64,000 nucleotides of DNA from Verrucomicrobiales bacterium (GTDB lineage: Bacteria > Verrucomicrobiota > Verrucomicrobiia > Limisphaerales > JAYPXF01): NCBI GenBank assembly GCA_002715965.1, contig PBAL01000029.1, forward strand, positions 43,039-107,038, given 5' to 3'. This document shows, piece after piece, positions 1-8,965 of the stretch. The number at the start of each line of letters is the position of its first letter. The stretch's first letter is position 1. Below the pieces are notes generated by a model. It had not been told where the DNA came from and did not search any database. It saw only the letters and a program-made list of their open reading frames with translations. The position numbers were made by a program, and so were the translations under genes.

Positions 1-782
1 GAAGCACAAACCCGGAAGCCACAATCAAACCCAGATCCATCTTCTCACCGCTCTCCCTGATGAACTCCCCTGTAACGCCGCGTTCATTTGATTCAAGTGA
101 ATCTCGGCTCCCCGCATGACACCCACGGGAGCCTCATGTGGATCTTCGAAAACTGCCGCGCCGGGACCGATGAACACCAGTTTGTCTTTGAAGAATTCGG
201 TTTGCACAAATCGCACGTTCCACTCGTCCGGGTGAACGACCTGATACAAGCTGATCCCCTCGAACCTTCCCGCTGGTCCCGCAAAACGAATACGCGGGTT
301 GATTCTCGCGGTGGCATTCGATCCTCCGCCTCCAGCAATTGTAATCCACGACTGCTCAAAGTCAGATAAAGGATGCCCCCACCAATTGATCCGCCATCTG
401 CGGGGCAACCGTAAGCACCATATCGTGGTAACTTACCCAATACAGCCCGCGTCGAACCTTCCAGTCGGATTCCGTATGCACGGTCACCAACCCAACGGAA
501 TTACTTTGCGTGTTATCGCCAAATTCTCCGGACGAAACCAACGACGGACTCGGCCCCTGGATCTTCGCCATGTCGTTCCCGATCTCCACCATGCCCCCCC
601 CGAGAAGCACCCGGGGGGCATGGTTCGAAATCACAACGCGGCATGAATCATCAACTTCTGTCTCGGCTTGGAAGGAAAAATTCAGCAAGACGCCCTTCGC
701 CCCCGTATCCATCAAACGCTGGGAAACATGTCCCCACAGTGACATAGACAAGGTCTGGGTGAATGGCAGCCATCCGTCCCAT
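1..782 (-). pseudogene. CHASE2-domain protein remnant, frameshifted, running off the left edge
   Basis: Pieces of one CHASE2 sensor domain (an extracytoplasmic domain usually fused to adenylate cyclases or kinases) appear in order but in different frames. They are HPDLVYVTVG at about 735-765, a segment with LMDTGAKGVLLNFSF in the frame open from about 730 to 362, then INPRIRFAGPAG to FKDKLVFIGPGAAVF and MRGAEIHLNQMNAALQG at about 310-65. Below position 65 the expected continuation (EFIRESGEKMDLGLIVASGF, a likely membrane entry) is in a third frame. At least three single-base deletions are needed to join the pieces, two of them beside G runs. The usual N-terminal membrane helix is absent. The gene follows the Nudix gene by about 25 bases and was probably the last gene of that operon. 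Decay is the likely reading; sequencing error is the alternative, although neighbouring genes are intact. Confidence 0.6.
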
Positions 783-806
783 CCGGACGTGCGGATTCGT
801 TCCCGC

Positions 807-1319
807 TCACAAGTATCCCTTCTCATCTGCGATCCGCCAAAGCAGAGCAAGTGCAGGCGCAATCTCCTCCGGCTTCGCATGAATCCACGCCGAAATTTCA
901 CGAAGGCTGAACCAATCACCCTCTTCAATTTCCTCCGGGTGAAGCCGAAAGGGACCGTCGCTTTCGGCCCGATAGACCCAGACGAATTCCTGGTCGGTCT
1001 CTGAGCAGGCGTCGATCTTGAACATGCGTTCAGGCGCGGAGCTGACAAATAAACCGATCTCTTCTCCTAGTTCACGAATCGCCGATTCGTCGTAATCCTC
1101 ACCGCTGTCGACGTGCCCGGAAGTCGATGAGTCCCACCTGCCCGGGTGCGTGTCCTTGGATTGGGAACGCTTTTGCAGAAACACCCTCCCTTCTGAATTG
1201 AACACCAGAATGTGAACCGCACGATGCAGGAGGCCCTTGCGATGCACCTCTGCACGGGTCTCCTGACCGATCACCTCGTCGCGTTCATTGACGACATCGA
1301 AAATCTCTTCTGCACTCAT
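807..1319 (-). CDS. Nudix hydrolase
   Basis: This 170-residue protein carries a complete Nudix box at residues 68-90 (G68, E74, R82-E83, E86-E87, G89), which binds the divalent metal that activates water to cleave nucleoside-diphosphate-linked substrates. The opening (DVVNERDEVIG) and the RAVHILVFN stretch resemble the YfcD / isopentenyl-diphosphate-isomerase-like branch of the superfamily, but the substrate cannot be deduced. Its start overlaps the stop of rsmA by four bases (ATGA), so the two are probably translationally coupled. A house-cleaning or coenzyme-related role is possible; an isopentenyl diphosphate isomerase is less likely because the protein lacks the typical extended N-terminus. 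Confidence 0.9.
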   Translation of the reverse strand: MSAEEIFDVVNERDEVIGQETRAEVHRKGLLHRAVHILVFNSEGRVFLQKRSQSKDTHPGRWDSSTSGHVDSGEDYDESAIRELGEEIGLFVSSAPERMFKIDACSETDQEFVWVYRAESDGPFRLHPEEIEEGDWFSLREISAWIHAKPEEIAPALALLWRIADEKGYL

Positions 1320-2140
1320 TCCGACAAGGTGTTGGTCATAACAATGAATTGATCCAATGAGACTGCTTCAGCCCGCACTTTCACATCGATGCCCGCGGCG
1401 GAATAGGCGCGCTCCAGCTTGCCCGGATCCCAATCCTGCTTCAGCAATTTCAACATCATCTTTCGGCGCTGTGAAAATCCCCGTTTCACGATCTTCTCGA
1501 AAACCGGCACTCGTTCTTTCTCCAATAACGACACCTGACGCCGTTCCATCGATACGCACGCTGAATCGATCTTAGGTTCCGGAAAGAAGCATCCACGCGG
1601 AATGACAAAATCAAGCCGCGGCTCATAGGCAAGTTGCACGAGCAAGGTCAAAACTCCGTAAGTCTTCGAACTCGGCTTGGCTACCAACCGTTGGCCAACT
1701 TCCAATTGCAAGGTCGTCGTAATCCAGCGCGGACCAGTGTCCTTCTTGGCCAGCTCGACCAATACCGGTGAAGCCACCGAGTACGGCATGTTCGCCACGA
1801 GTTTCCACTGAGTCCAATCACTCGCCTCCTTTCGGATTACCTGTAGCGCATCAGCGTGAACGAGTTGAAAATGTTCCTGCGCCTCAAAACGTTTCCCTAA
1901 AACGCTGACCAACCTGCGATCCGTCTCAATCGCAATCACCTTGCCTGCAGCATCGAGCAACTTTTCCGTCAAAGGCCCAAGGCCCGGGCCAATCTCCACA
2001 ACTGCGTCTTCCTTGCACACCGCGGCAGCTTCCACGATCTTCCGGATCTGGTTGCCGTCGTGCATGAAATTCTGCCCAAGCGAACGGGTCAGCTGAATTT
2101 CTTGCTCGGACAGAATGTTTCGAATCTCGCTCAGCTTCAT
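1316..2140 (-). CDS. rsmA: 16S rRNA dimethyladenosine transferase RsmA (KsgA)
   Basis: At 274 residues it has the normal family length. It uses S-adenosylmethionine to dimethylate two adjacent adenines in the 3'-terminal hairpin of 16S rRNA during small-subunit assembly. The N-terminal SLGQNFMHD block, the SAM-binding motif VVEIGPGLGPLTEKLL (residues 47-62), the acidic residue of IETD at 71-74 and the catalytic NMPY motif (117-120, a variant of NLPY) are all present. It overlaps both the upstream aminotransferase and the downstream Nudix gene by ATGA, so it lies in the middle of a tightly coupled leftward operon. Confidence 0.97.
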   Translation of the reverse strand: MKLSEIRNILSEQEIQLTRSLGQNFMHDGNQIRKIVEAAAVCKEDAVVEIGPGLGPLTEKLLDAAGKVIAIETDRRLVSVLGKRFEAQEHFQLVHADALQVIRKEASDWTQWKLVANMPYSVASPVLVELAKKDTGPRWITTTLQLEVGQRLVAKPSSKTYGVLTLLVQLAYEPRLDFVIPRGCFFPEPKIDSACVSMERRQVSLLEKERVPVFEKIVKRGFSQRRKMMLKLLKQDWDPGKLERAYSAAGIDVKVRAEAVSLDQFIVMTNTLSE

Positions 2141-3453
2141 AGATCACCCCTAAGCAGCGAGAGTTCTTCCGCCAACGCACGAACAGCGGATTTGAGCTGA
2201 GGCTGGCTGATCGTCAGCGGAGGAATGAACCCGATCACGTTACCTGCATCCCCCTCGGGCAATATCACGAAACCGCGCTTGAGCATGTTCTTCATGATGC
2301 GCACGCATTCGTCGGACGCTGGTTCTTCCCCTCGCGTGAGTTCAAGCCCGACCATCAAACCATAGCCGCATGCCTTCAGCCGATAACCGACCGGGGCAGA
2401 TAGCTTGTTTAGCTCAGCCAACAAAAATTTGCCCATTGCCTCAGCACGAGCGGGAAGTTTTCTCCGCGCAATTTCCTTCAAATTCTCCAAAGCCATCGCG
2501 CATCCGACCGGGTGCCCCAGAAACGTGCTGGTATGAATCGCCTCGCCGTTCGCCTGCGGCCACGCCTTGTCCATGCAGTGGGCATCGCCAACACAGGCCG
2601 AAAGCGGAAAGCCCCCGGTCAGCGCTTTACCCAGGCAAACCACATCCGGCGTGACCCTGGCATGCTCACAGGCAAACCAACGACCGGAACGGCCAAAGCC
2701 CGTATAGATTTCGTCGCAAATCAGCAGCGCGCGGTTCTTCTTGCAGATTTGTGACAGCCATCGAATCGCCCCGTGATCAGCCACGCGAATACCGCCACGC
2801 CCTTGAATCGGTTCAATCAAGACTGCACCAATCTTCTTCTCCCCGAACAATCGTGTGACTTGATCACGCATCAAGCGAACCGCAGTTTTCGAATCTGGAA
2901 ACGGCACCCAATGGCCGAATCGTTTCAATTGCTTCTTGAACGGTTCGCGGAACATCCCCCGATGCGTGGCACTCAGCGCCCCGTAACCAAGTCCGTGATA
3001 AGCGCCTTCGAAAGCAATCACTCCAGATTCCCCCGTCGCCAGCAGCGCGGTCTTTAATGCGGCTTCCACGGCTTCGAAACCTGAGTTGCAAAAGATGGTC
3101 TTGCCCGTATTCGTTCCAGTCCAACGCTCATAAGTGCAACGGCTCAGTTCCCTGGCGAGCTGTGCCTTCAATCGATGCGGATGCACGTCCCCCATTGCGT
3201 GGCAGAGCTTGGCCAGCTGATCCTGCCCCGCCTTGACGACTTTCGGATTCGCATGACCAGCCGCGGCCACGCCAAACGCGGCTGTCAGATCGAGATACTT
3301 TCTGCCCTGATCATCCCAGACGTGTACACCTTGCGCCCGCTCCCAAACAATCGGCCACTCCCCGGCGGGATCTACGTACGTGATATTCCGCGATTCATAT
3401 TCACGCAACAGATCCAATGTGTTGACGGTCTCGTCTGGCAACGCGCAAAGCAT
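2137..3453 (-). CDS. Class III PLP-dependent aminotransferase
   Basis: The protein has 438 residues from the ATG at 3453; an open extension to 3564 has no family-like sequence and was not used. It is a fold-type I aminotransferase of the acetylornithine/GABA/omega-amino-acid group. Visible are the phosphate-binding CNSGFEAVEAALK region (122-134), the AYHGLGYGALSATH block, the cofactor aspartate in ICDEIYTGFGRSG (245-257) and the Schiff-base lysine K276 in CLGKALTGGFPLSA. The amino donor cannot be assigned from sequence. It is the first gene of a leftward operon with rsmA and the Nudix gene (ATGA overlap with rsmA) and is divergent from the ankyrin gene, with about 118 bases between the starts. 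Confidence 0.9.
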   Translation of the reverse strand: MLCALPDETVNTLDLLREYESRNITYVDPAGEWPIVWERAQGVHVWDDQGRKYLDLTAAFGVAAAGHANPKVVKAGQDQLAKLCHAMGDVHPHRLKAQLARELSRCTYERWTGTNTGKTIFCNSGFEAVEAALKTALLATGESGVIAFEGAYHGLGYGALSATHRGMFREPFKKQLKRFGHWVPFPDSKTAVRLMRDQVTRLFGEKKIGAVLIEPIQGRGGIRVADHGAIRWLSQICKKNRALLICDEIYTGFGRSGRWFACEHARVTPDVVCLGKALTGGFPLSACVGDAHCMDKAWPQANGEAIHTSTFLGHPVGCAMALENLKEIARRKLPARAEAMGKFLLAELNKLSAPVGYRLKACGYGLMVGLELTRGEEPASDECVRIMKNMLKRGFVILPEGDAGNVIGFIPPLTISQPQLKSAVRALAEELSLLRGDL

Positions 3454-3571
3454 ATCCGGGAACGACGACGGGAAGGAACCACGAATAAACGCAAACAAAC
3501 CTGGCCTGGTCCGCGAACGAGATTGTTTGCCATCCATCCTTCCCATAGCTTGGCAGTTGCTCACCGGTCAA

Positions 3572-5185
3572 ATGCGCAAAGCCATTCCTCCAGGCTACTC
3601 CCTTGCCGAGTTCTCGAAACTCAAGGACCCGGAGCGATTCGCGGTGGAACACGGCTTCGTTTGCGCAGGCCATCTGCGTGTCTACCTGACCGTCTGCGAA
3701 CCCGAACATCCGGAGATCACAAATCCTTCATTCCTCCAACTTGCCTGCATCAGTTACATGTTGGAGGACCATCCCTCACGCATTGAAAAAGCCCGGGAAC
3801 AATACGACGCGAATCCCTCGCTAACACAAACGGACATCCATCACGCGGCTGCGATCGGGGATGTGTCTCAGGTGGAGCGATTCCTTGATGCCGACCCGGA
3901 CTGCATCAACCGTCACGGAGGATGGTTTGATTGGGAACCGTTGATGTATGCCTGCTATTCACGCCTGGAAATCCCAGGCATGTCGACTCTTGCTGTCGCC
4001 AAACTTCTCTTGGAGCGAGGTGCCGATCCGAATGCGCATTCCATGCTGGCCGGTCAATACCGCTTCACCGCATTGACCGGCGCATTCGGCGAGGGTGAAG
4101 GCGGGCCGGGCATTCTCCCACGCCATCCGAATTGCCTCGAATCTGCCCGCGCCTTGCTCGAGGCCGGTGCCGATCCCAACGACGGACAAGGTCTTTACAA
4201 CCGAATGTTCTGCGATGACGACAGCCATCTGGAACTGCTGCTCGAATTCGGACTCAACACGAATCACCGCTGCAACTGGCTTCTCAACGAAGACGGTGAA
4301 CTGAAGGACAATCCCGCCAGCATACTTCAGCACCAACTCTCCTGGGCTCTCAAAACCCACTTCCCCGAACGTGCCAGGCTACTGGTCGAACACGGCACAG
4401 AACTGGTGCGTCCCGACGACGAACCACCCTTCTACGAACTCGCCATGCGTGCGGGCAAACCTGAGCTCGCAGAATTCCTTATCGAACACGGTGCGCCTAA
4501 GACTGAGTTGGACAGTCTGGCTCACCTCGCCTGCGCATGCATGGCAGCCGATGAAGACAAAGCCCGCGAATTGCTCGACAAGGAACCCAATCTCCTGCAA
4601 CGGCTTCAGGGAACCAACCGGGCATTCCTCATTGATGCCGCGGGCAGAAACCAACTCGACGCCGTCCGCCTTATCGCGGACCTGGGCGCGAACTTGGATC
4701 AGCAGCTATATTGCAGTCCCATGCACGAAGCAGCCGCCAAGGGATGCGTGGAGATGCTCAGGCTTCTGGTCGAGAAAGGCGCCAACTTTCGTCTGCGCGA
4801 CTGCAGCTATTCCGCGACACCTCTTCAATGGGCGAACCATCTCAACCAACCCGAGGCCGCCGAGTTTCTGGGCAATCTGAATGTCGATATATTTGACGCG
4901 ATCATTGCCAATCGGATCGATTACATCGCCCAACTCCTTGACGACGATCCTTCCCTGCTCAAGCTCACGCTCGGCCAAATCAATGAAGACGATGCGGACA
5001 AGGACTTCGCCTGGAGAACGCCCCTCGCCTCAGCAATCAGCCGCAAGAAACACGATATCGTCAAACTTCTGCTCGACCGCGGAGCGAACACGCGAATCAA
5101 AGATAACGAGGGCAGGAACCTGCTTGATCTCGCGAAACGCGAATCAACCACAGAAATCATTGCCCTGCTTCGCAAACACCTCTAG
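3572..5185 (+). CDS. Ankyrin-repeat protein
   Basis: The protein has 537 residues from the ATG at 3572; upstream in-frame ATGs lie inside the divergent promoter region. Residues from about 75 to the end carry multiple ankyrin repeats, seen as recurring units such as AKLLLERGADPNAHS, ARALLEAGADPND, ARLLVEHGTEL, VRLIADLGANLD, MLRLLVEKGANF and VKLLLDRGANTRIKDNEGR. The N-terminal 60 residues (PPGYSLAEFSKLKDPERFAVEHG) are not repeat-like and resemble a small docking region of unknown role. No signal peptide or membrane segment is seen, so a cytoplasmic protein-protein interaction role is likely. The partner is unknown. The next gene begins nine bases after its stop. Confidence 0.9.
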   Translation: MRKAIPPGYSLAEFSKLKDPERFAVEHGFVCAGHLRVYLTVCEPEHPEITNPSFLQLACISYMLEDHPSRIEKAREQYDANPSLTQTDIHHAAAIGDVSQVERFLDADPDCINRHGGWFDWEPLMYACYSRLEIPGMSTLAVAKLLLERGADPNAHSMLAGQYRFTALTGAFGEGEGGPGILPRHPNCLESARALLEAGADPNDGQGLYNRMFCDDDSHLELLLEFGLNTNHRCNWLLNEDGELKDNPASILQHQLSWALKTHFPERARLLVEHGTELVRPDDEPPFYELAMRAGKPELAEFLIEHGAPKTELDSLAHLACACMAADEDKARELLDKEPNLLQRLQGTNRAFLIDAAGRNQLDAVRLIADLGANLDQQLYCSPMHEAAAKGCVEMLRLLVEKGANFRLRDCSYSATPLQWANHLNQPEAAEFLGNLNVDIFDAIIANRIDYIAQLLDDDPSLLKLTLGQINEDDADKDFAWRTPLASAISRKKHDIVKLLLDRGANTRIKDNEGRNLLDLAKRESTTEIIALLRKHL

Positions 5186-5194
5186 GAATTCCCC

Positions 5195-6751
5195 ATGAAT
5201 CGCCGCAAATTCCTCGCCAGCACCAGCGTTGCCTCGCTCGCACTTCCTCGATTCGCCCAAGCTGCGGAAAGTGTCACCGACATCGGCAACCGACGCGAAC
5301 TGTTTATCGACAGCGCCTTGATCGAATCGCTCAAAGGCTCAGCCGCACAGCGCCTGCACCATCCCGTACCACGCGAAGTGGCAATCAATCACTTTGAAGA
5401 TTGGGAAGGAACGGGTAGCGGCTATCACAGTGTTTTCCACGACGGCGAAAAATACCGGATGTATTACAAGGCCTGGCACATCGAGGTTGAAGCGAAAGGG
5501 ATCAACACCGGGCGCCATCCGCTCTATTGCTGCTACGCCGAAAGTGATGACGGAATTCACTGGCGCAAGCCGAACCTGGGCATTGTCGCGCACAAGGGCA
5601 GCAAGAAGAACAACATCACCTCAGCATTCGGGATCACAGGCGAACTCAAATACGATCCCGGCCACCCGGCGGTTTTCATGGACGAGAATCCGAAAGCTGC
5701 TCCCGACGCCCGCTTCAAGGCCATCTTCAGATCATGGGGCAAACGTGGACTCATTCCCTTTAAATCCGCGGACGGCTTCAATTGGAAGCCGATGTCCGAC
5801 GAAGTGATCTTTCACGGACTCGGTGCATTCGATTCTCAGAACCTCGCGTTCTGGGATCCAGCACTCGGCAAGTATCGCGCCTACTGGCGGATATTCTCTG
5901 GTGGTGGCGTCACTGACAAGGAGTGGAAACCGAAAGGCCATCGCGCGATTCGCACCGCAGTATCCGATGACATGCTCAAATGGACCAACGTCCGCGATGT
6001 TGCCTACGAGGATTCCCCCTCCGAACAGCTCTACACCAATCAGATCAAGCATTACCATCGCGCGCCGCACATCTTGATCGGATTCCCCAACCGCTACTTC
6101 GATCGCGGACCGTCCGAATCCATGAGCGCGCTCCCCGATCCTGAAAACCGCAAACACCGCGCGGCCGCCAGCCCGCGCTACGGACACGCTCTTTCCGAAA
6201 CCCTGCTCATGGCAAGCCGCGATGGCGTGCATTTCAAACGCTGGAACGAGGCCTTTCTTCGTCCGGGCATCGAACGACCCGGGACCTGGCATTACGGCGC
6301 CCAATACATGGCCTGGCACGCCGTTGAAACGAAAAGCACCCTCCCTGGCGCGCCGAACGAGCTCTCGGTCTATGCAACCGAAGGTTACTGGCACGGTAAA
6401 GGCAGCACGCTTCGCCGATACTCTCTCAGACTCGACGGCTTCGTTTCGATCAATGGAAAAGCAACAGGTGGAGAAGTCACGACCACTCCGATCAAGTTCA
6501 GCGGCAAGGAACTCGAGGTAAACTTCAGCACCTCGGCGAAGGGCGGTATCCGCGTGGAACTTCAGGACGAAAACGGAAAGCCAATCCCTGGCTATGCTCT
6601 CGATGATTGCCCTCAACAATTTGGCGATAGCATCGACCGGGTAATCTCTTGGAAGAACGGAGCCGACCTCAGCAAGCTCGCCGGCAAACCAATTCGAATC
6701 CGATTCGAACTGAAGGACGCTGACCTGTACAGCTACCGCTTCATTCGATAG
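5195..6751 (+). CDS. Tat-exported beta-propeller-like protein (glycoside-hydrolase-family 32/43-like)
   Basis: This 518-residue protein begins with a twin-arginine leader (NRRKFLAS, then a hydrophobic stretch ending near FAQAAES), so it is probably exported folded. The body has repeated Trp/Tyr-rich strands typical of five-bladed propellers of GH32/GH43-like proteins: YHSVFHDGEKYRMYYKAW, CCYAESDDGIHWRKPNLG, FKSADGFNWKPMSD and LMASRDGVHFKRWNEAFLRPG. The C-terminal 110 residues look like a beta-sandwich (SGKELEVNFSTSAKGGIRVE). The catalytic acids cannot be placed with confidence. It follows the ankyrin gene by nine bases and may share its transcript. Action on an external carbohydrate is inferred from fold and export only. 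Confidence 0.75.
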   Translation: MNRRKFLASTSVASLALPRFAQAAESVTDIGNRRELFIDSALIESLKGSAAQRLHHPVPREVAINHFEDWEGTGSGYHSVFHDGEKYRMYYKAWHIEVEAKGINTGRHPLYCCYAESDDGIHWRKPNLGIVAHKGSKKNNITSAFGITGELKYDPGHPAVFMDENPKAAPDARFKAIFRSWGKRGLIPFKSADGFNWKPMSDEVIFHGLGAFDSQNLAFWDPALGKYRAYWRIFSGGGVTDKEWKPKGHRAIRTAVSDDMLKWTNVRDVAYEDSPSEQLYTNQIKHYHRAPHILIGFPNRYFDRGPSESMSALPDPENRKHRAAASPRYGHALSETLLMASRDGVHFKRWNEAFLRPGIERPGTWHYGAQYMAWHAVETKSTLPGAPNELSVYATEGYWHGKGSTLRRYSLRLDGFVSINGKATGGEVTTTPIKFSGKELEVNFSTSAKGGIRVELQDENGKPIPGYALDDCPQQFGDSIDRVISWKNGADLSKLAGKPIRIRFELKDADLYSYRFIR

Positions 6752-6764
6752 TCCGAAAAGCGGA

Positions 6765-6981
6765 TCAGCAGGTCGGGCCAACAACAATGGTCCCAACAAT
6801 CATCGCGAGTCCTAAAATCGGGGCGGAAATCGTCGCAAAACCAAAACAGCTTCGGAGCGTCTTGTCACGATCTCCAGACCTTCCCGTTCTTGGGAGTTCG
6901 GCCGTGTGTTCCCTGATGCTTCCAACAGTAACCAGCGTGGCCCAGCAAGAGAATTCCAATCACGATTCCAGATATATCCAT
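6765..6981 (-). pseudogene. Possible small two-helix membrane protein with one frameshift
   Basis: Reading leftwards from the ATG at 6981, MDISGIVIGILLLGHAGYC forms a membrane helix followed by a basic polar stretch, and the frame closes at 6865. In another frame, joining near 6875, the sequence continues RDKTLRSCFGF and a second hydrophobic helix (ISAPILGLAMIVGTIVVG) to the stop at 6765. Joined by one frame change the two give a plausible two-helix protein of about 70 residues. This could be a decayed gene or chance, since no family is recognised. It lies between a plus-strand gene and a plus-strand relic. Confidence 0.3.
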
Positions 6982-7180
6982 GATTCCAACAATTCGAAAC
7001 GCATCCAATGTTATGGCCTTGCCTTCAACAATCTCCAATGCCTGACCAGACCAATCGCGTCCCGCGCATCGAACACGAAGGAGATCCCCACCGTTGCGCA
7101 AAGGCAAAATAGTCAGGCTCCATATCCACCGCCCGGCCGCGCACGCAGCAATTCCATTCCGCATAACACCCAGCCCGGTG

Positions 7181-7689
7181 ACCAACACGCTAGATGCGGT
7201 CATTCGGGAACTGCATCACCGCAAAATCGCCATCGAAGGCAATCTCATGTTCGGTTTCGACGAGGACGATGACGGAGTCTTTGAACGAATCGCGCAATTC
7301 ACCATCGACGCCGGCATCGACTTGCCGGAGTTCTACGTGCTGACGCCGTATCCTGATACCGAACTCTGCACGCGTTTCAAGCGCGATGGGCGGATCGTGG
7401 ATCAGAATTGGGCACACTACGACAACACGCATTTCCACTATCTGCCCGTATTTCAGCCCCGCAACATATCTCGCGAGGCTCTGCGCGAAGGATACCGCCA
7501 GGCCGAACGCCCGTCTACGGGCGACGCAACGTCATGCGTCGGCAATGGCGTTCGGGGCTACGGAGCGTGCCCTCCAGGATGGCCGACTACATCTATTCCA
7601 GCCGTGTCGAAACCCGACACAACCTTATCCCGTTGAGCGAAACCGTCTGCGACGACCAGGCTGAGAACGCCGGTCAGGAGCATGCATGA
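7181..7689 (+). pseudogene. C-terminal remnant of a B12-binding-type radical SAM protein, frameshifted
   Basis: The sequence from about 7181 encodes NTLDAVIRELHHRKIAIEGN, LMFGFDEDDDGVFERIAQF, DLPEFYVLTPYPDTELCTRF and HYDNTHFHYLPVFQPRNIS, matching the late part of radical SAM enzymes with an N-terminal cobalamin-binding domain. Near 7505-7515 the frame is lost. The expected continuation (VYGRRNVMRRQWRSGLR, then MADYIYSSRVETRHNLIPLS) goes on in another frame to the stop at 7689, consistent with one missing base. The N-terminal half, including the CxxxCxxC iron-sulfur motif, is absent, so no active enzyme can be made. Confidence 0.7.
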
Positions 7690-7831
7690 AGTCTCGCCAA
7701 ACGTTCGATACCTCCGGGTTGCGGATTGGCTTTGTGTTCGAGGACTTGATTTCAAATCCATGACTGGCCAAATTCGTGCACCCAAGCCAATGCAGGTTAT
7801 GCGCGGGCGTGGAAACAGAGACTGAAACTTT

Positions 7832-8965
7832 ATGCAACCTACTCGAACAGTTTACGGCACGTGGAGCGGAGGACGTTACATGCACTTTGGCGAACCGATC
7901 AGCGAAGAGCGTTACCTCAAGGCCATTCGCACCGCCTACGACAAAGGCGTCCGCACGTTCATGACGTCGGATGTTTACGGAAAGGGCGAGGCCGACACGA
8001 TGTTGGGCAAAGCCCTGGCGGATGTCCCACGCGACAGCTTCTGTTTGATTGGCCTGCTTGGGCACGACATTTACGATGGAAAGCGCGCGGGATCTCGTGG
8101 CTACGCCCGCTTCACCGATCCGGACCTGCGCCAGCCTTCCGAATACTCCGGCTACCTGAATAAGGCCGCCGAGAAATCACTCGAGCGCATTGGCACGGAT
8201 CACTTCGACGGTGTCTTGCTGCACAACCCGGATTCTCGGGGATACAGTCAGGATTCAGTCTGGAAGGGAATGGATCGTCTTCGTGAAACCAAGCTCACGG
8301 AGTTCATCGGCCTTGCACCGGGACCGGCGAATGGTTTCACACTCGATATCATCCAGTGCTTTGAGCGCTTTGGATCTGCGATCGACTGGTCGATGGTGAT
8401 TCAAGGACCGTTCGAACCTTGGCCCAGCAATCTGCTTCAACCCGCAGCAGAGAAAGCGAACATCAACCTCATCGCGCGCGTTGTCGATTACGGCGGCATT
8501 TTTCATGATGACATCAAACCCGGACATCATTTCCGCGACGGTGATCACCGCGTGTACCGTCCGGAAGGCTGGGTCGAGACTGGCAACGAGAAGATCGAGA
8601 AGATGCGTCCGATCGCGGAGAAGCACGGCCTTACCATGTTGCATCTTGCCTGTCTCTGGACCCTAGCGCAACCAGCGGTCAAAGGAGTGGTTCCCACGCT
8701 CATTCAGGAAGCGGGCGACGATGCCAAGTCATACGAGGAAAAGCTCGATGAACTTGCGTCCTTGCCGAAACTTGCACTGTCCCCCGAAGACATCACGGAG
8801 ATGACCGCCATCGGCAACAACAAGGGTTGCATGAACCTCAAGGGCGGCAATCCGAACTTCGATGGCGACGAGAAACCCGACCAATGGCAGATGAACCCGG
8901 ACCTCGCCGGGGTGGCGGAGCGTTGGGGCATCAAGCCGGAGGAGGACCTGGTTTACACGATGTGA
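7832..8965 (+). CDS. Aldo/keto-reductase-like protein with an altered catalytic tetrad
   Basis: This 377-residue protein is predicted to adopt a TIM barrel. The AKR-like blocks are FGEPISEERYLKAIRTAYDKG, TFMTSDVYGKGEADTMLGKAL (residues 43-63), SLERIGTDHFDGVLLHNPD and LAQPAVKGVVPTLIQEAG. In a canonical AKR the tetrad is Asp-Tyr-Lys-His. Here Tyr49 and the histidine of LLHNPD are present, but the Asp position (FDTA in ordinary members) reads FMTS and the usual Lys strand reads CLIGLLGH. Redox activity of the classical kind is therefore uncertain. It overlaps the start of the following M28 peptidase gene (GTG at 8962 within its stop region), so the two were translationally coupled. Confidence 0.8.
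   Translation: MQPTRTVYGTWSGGRYMHFGEPISEERYLKAIRTAYDKGVRTFMTSDVYGKGEADTMLGKALADVPRDSFCLIGLLGHDIYDGKRAGSRGYARFTDPDLRQPSEYSGYLNKAAEKSLERIGTDHFDGVLLHNPDSRGYSQDSVWKGMDRLRETKLTEFIGLAPGPANGFTLDIIQCFERFGSAIDWSMVIQGPFEPWPSNLLQPAAEKANINLIARVVDYGGIFHDDIKPGHHFRDGDHRVYRPEGWVETGNEKIEKMRPIAEKHGLTMLHLACLWTLAQPAVKGVVPTLIQEAGDDAKSYEEKLDELASLPKLALSPEDITEMTAIGNNKGCMNLKGGNPNFDGDEKPDQWQMNPDLAGVAERWGIKPEEDLVYTM

Noticed and set aside
5732-6799. Long open frame (355 codons) on the minus strand
   Set aside because: It lies opposite the Tat-exported protein gene, has no domain-like blocks, and arises from codon bias of the real gene.
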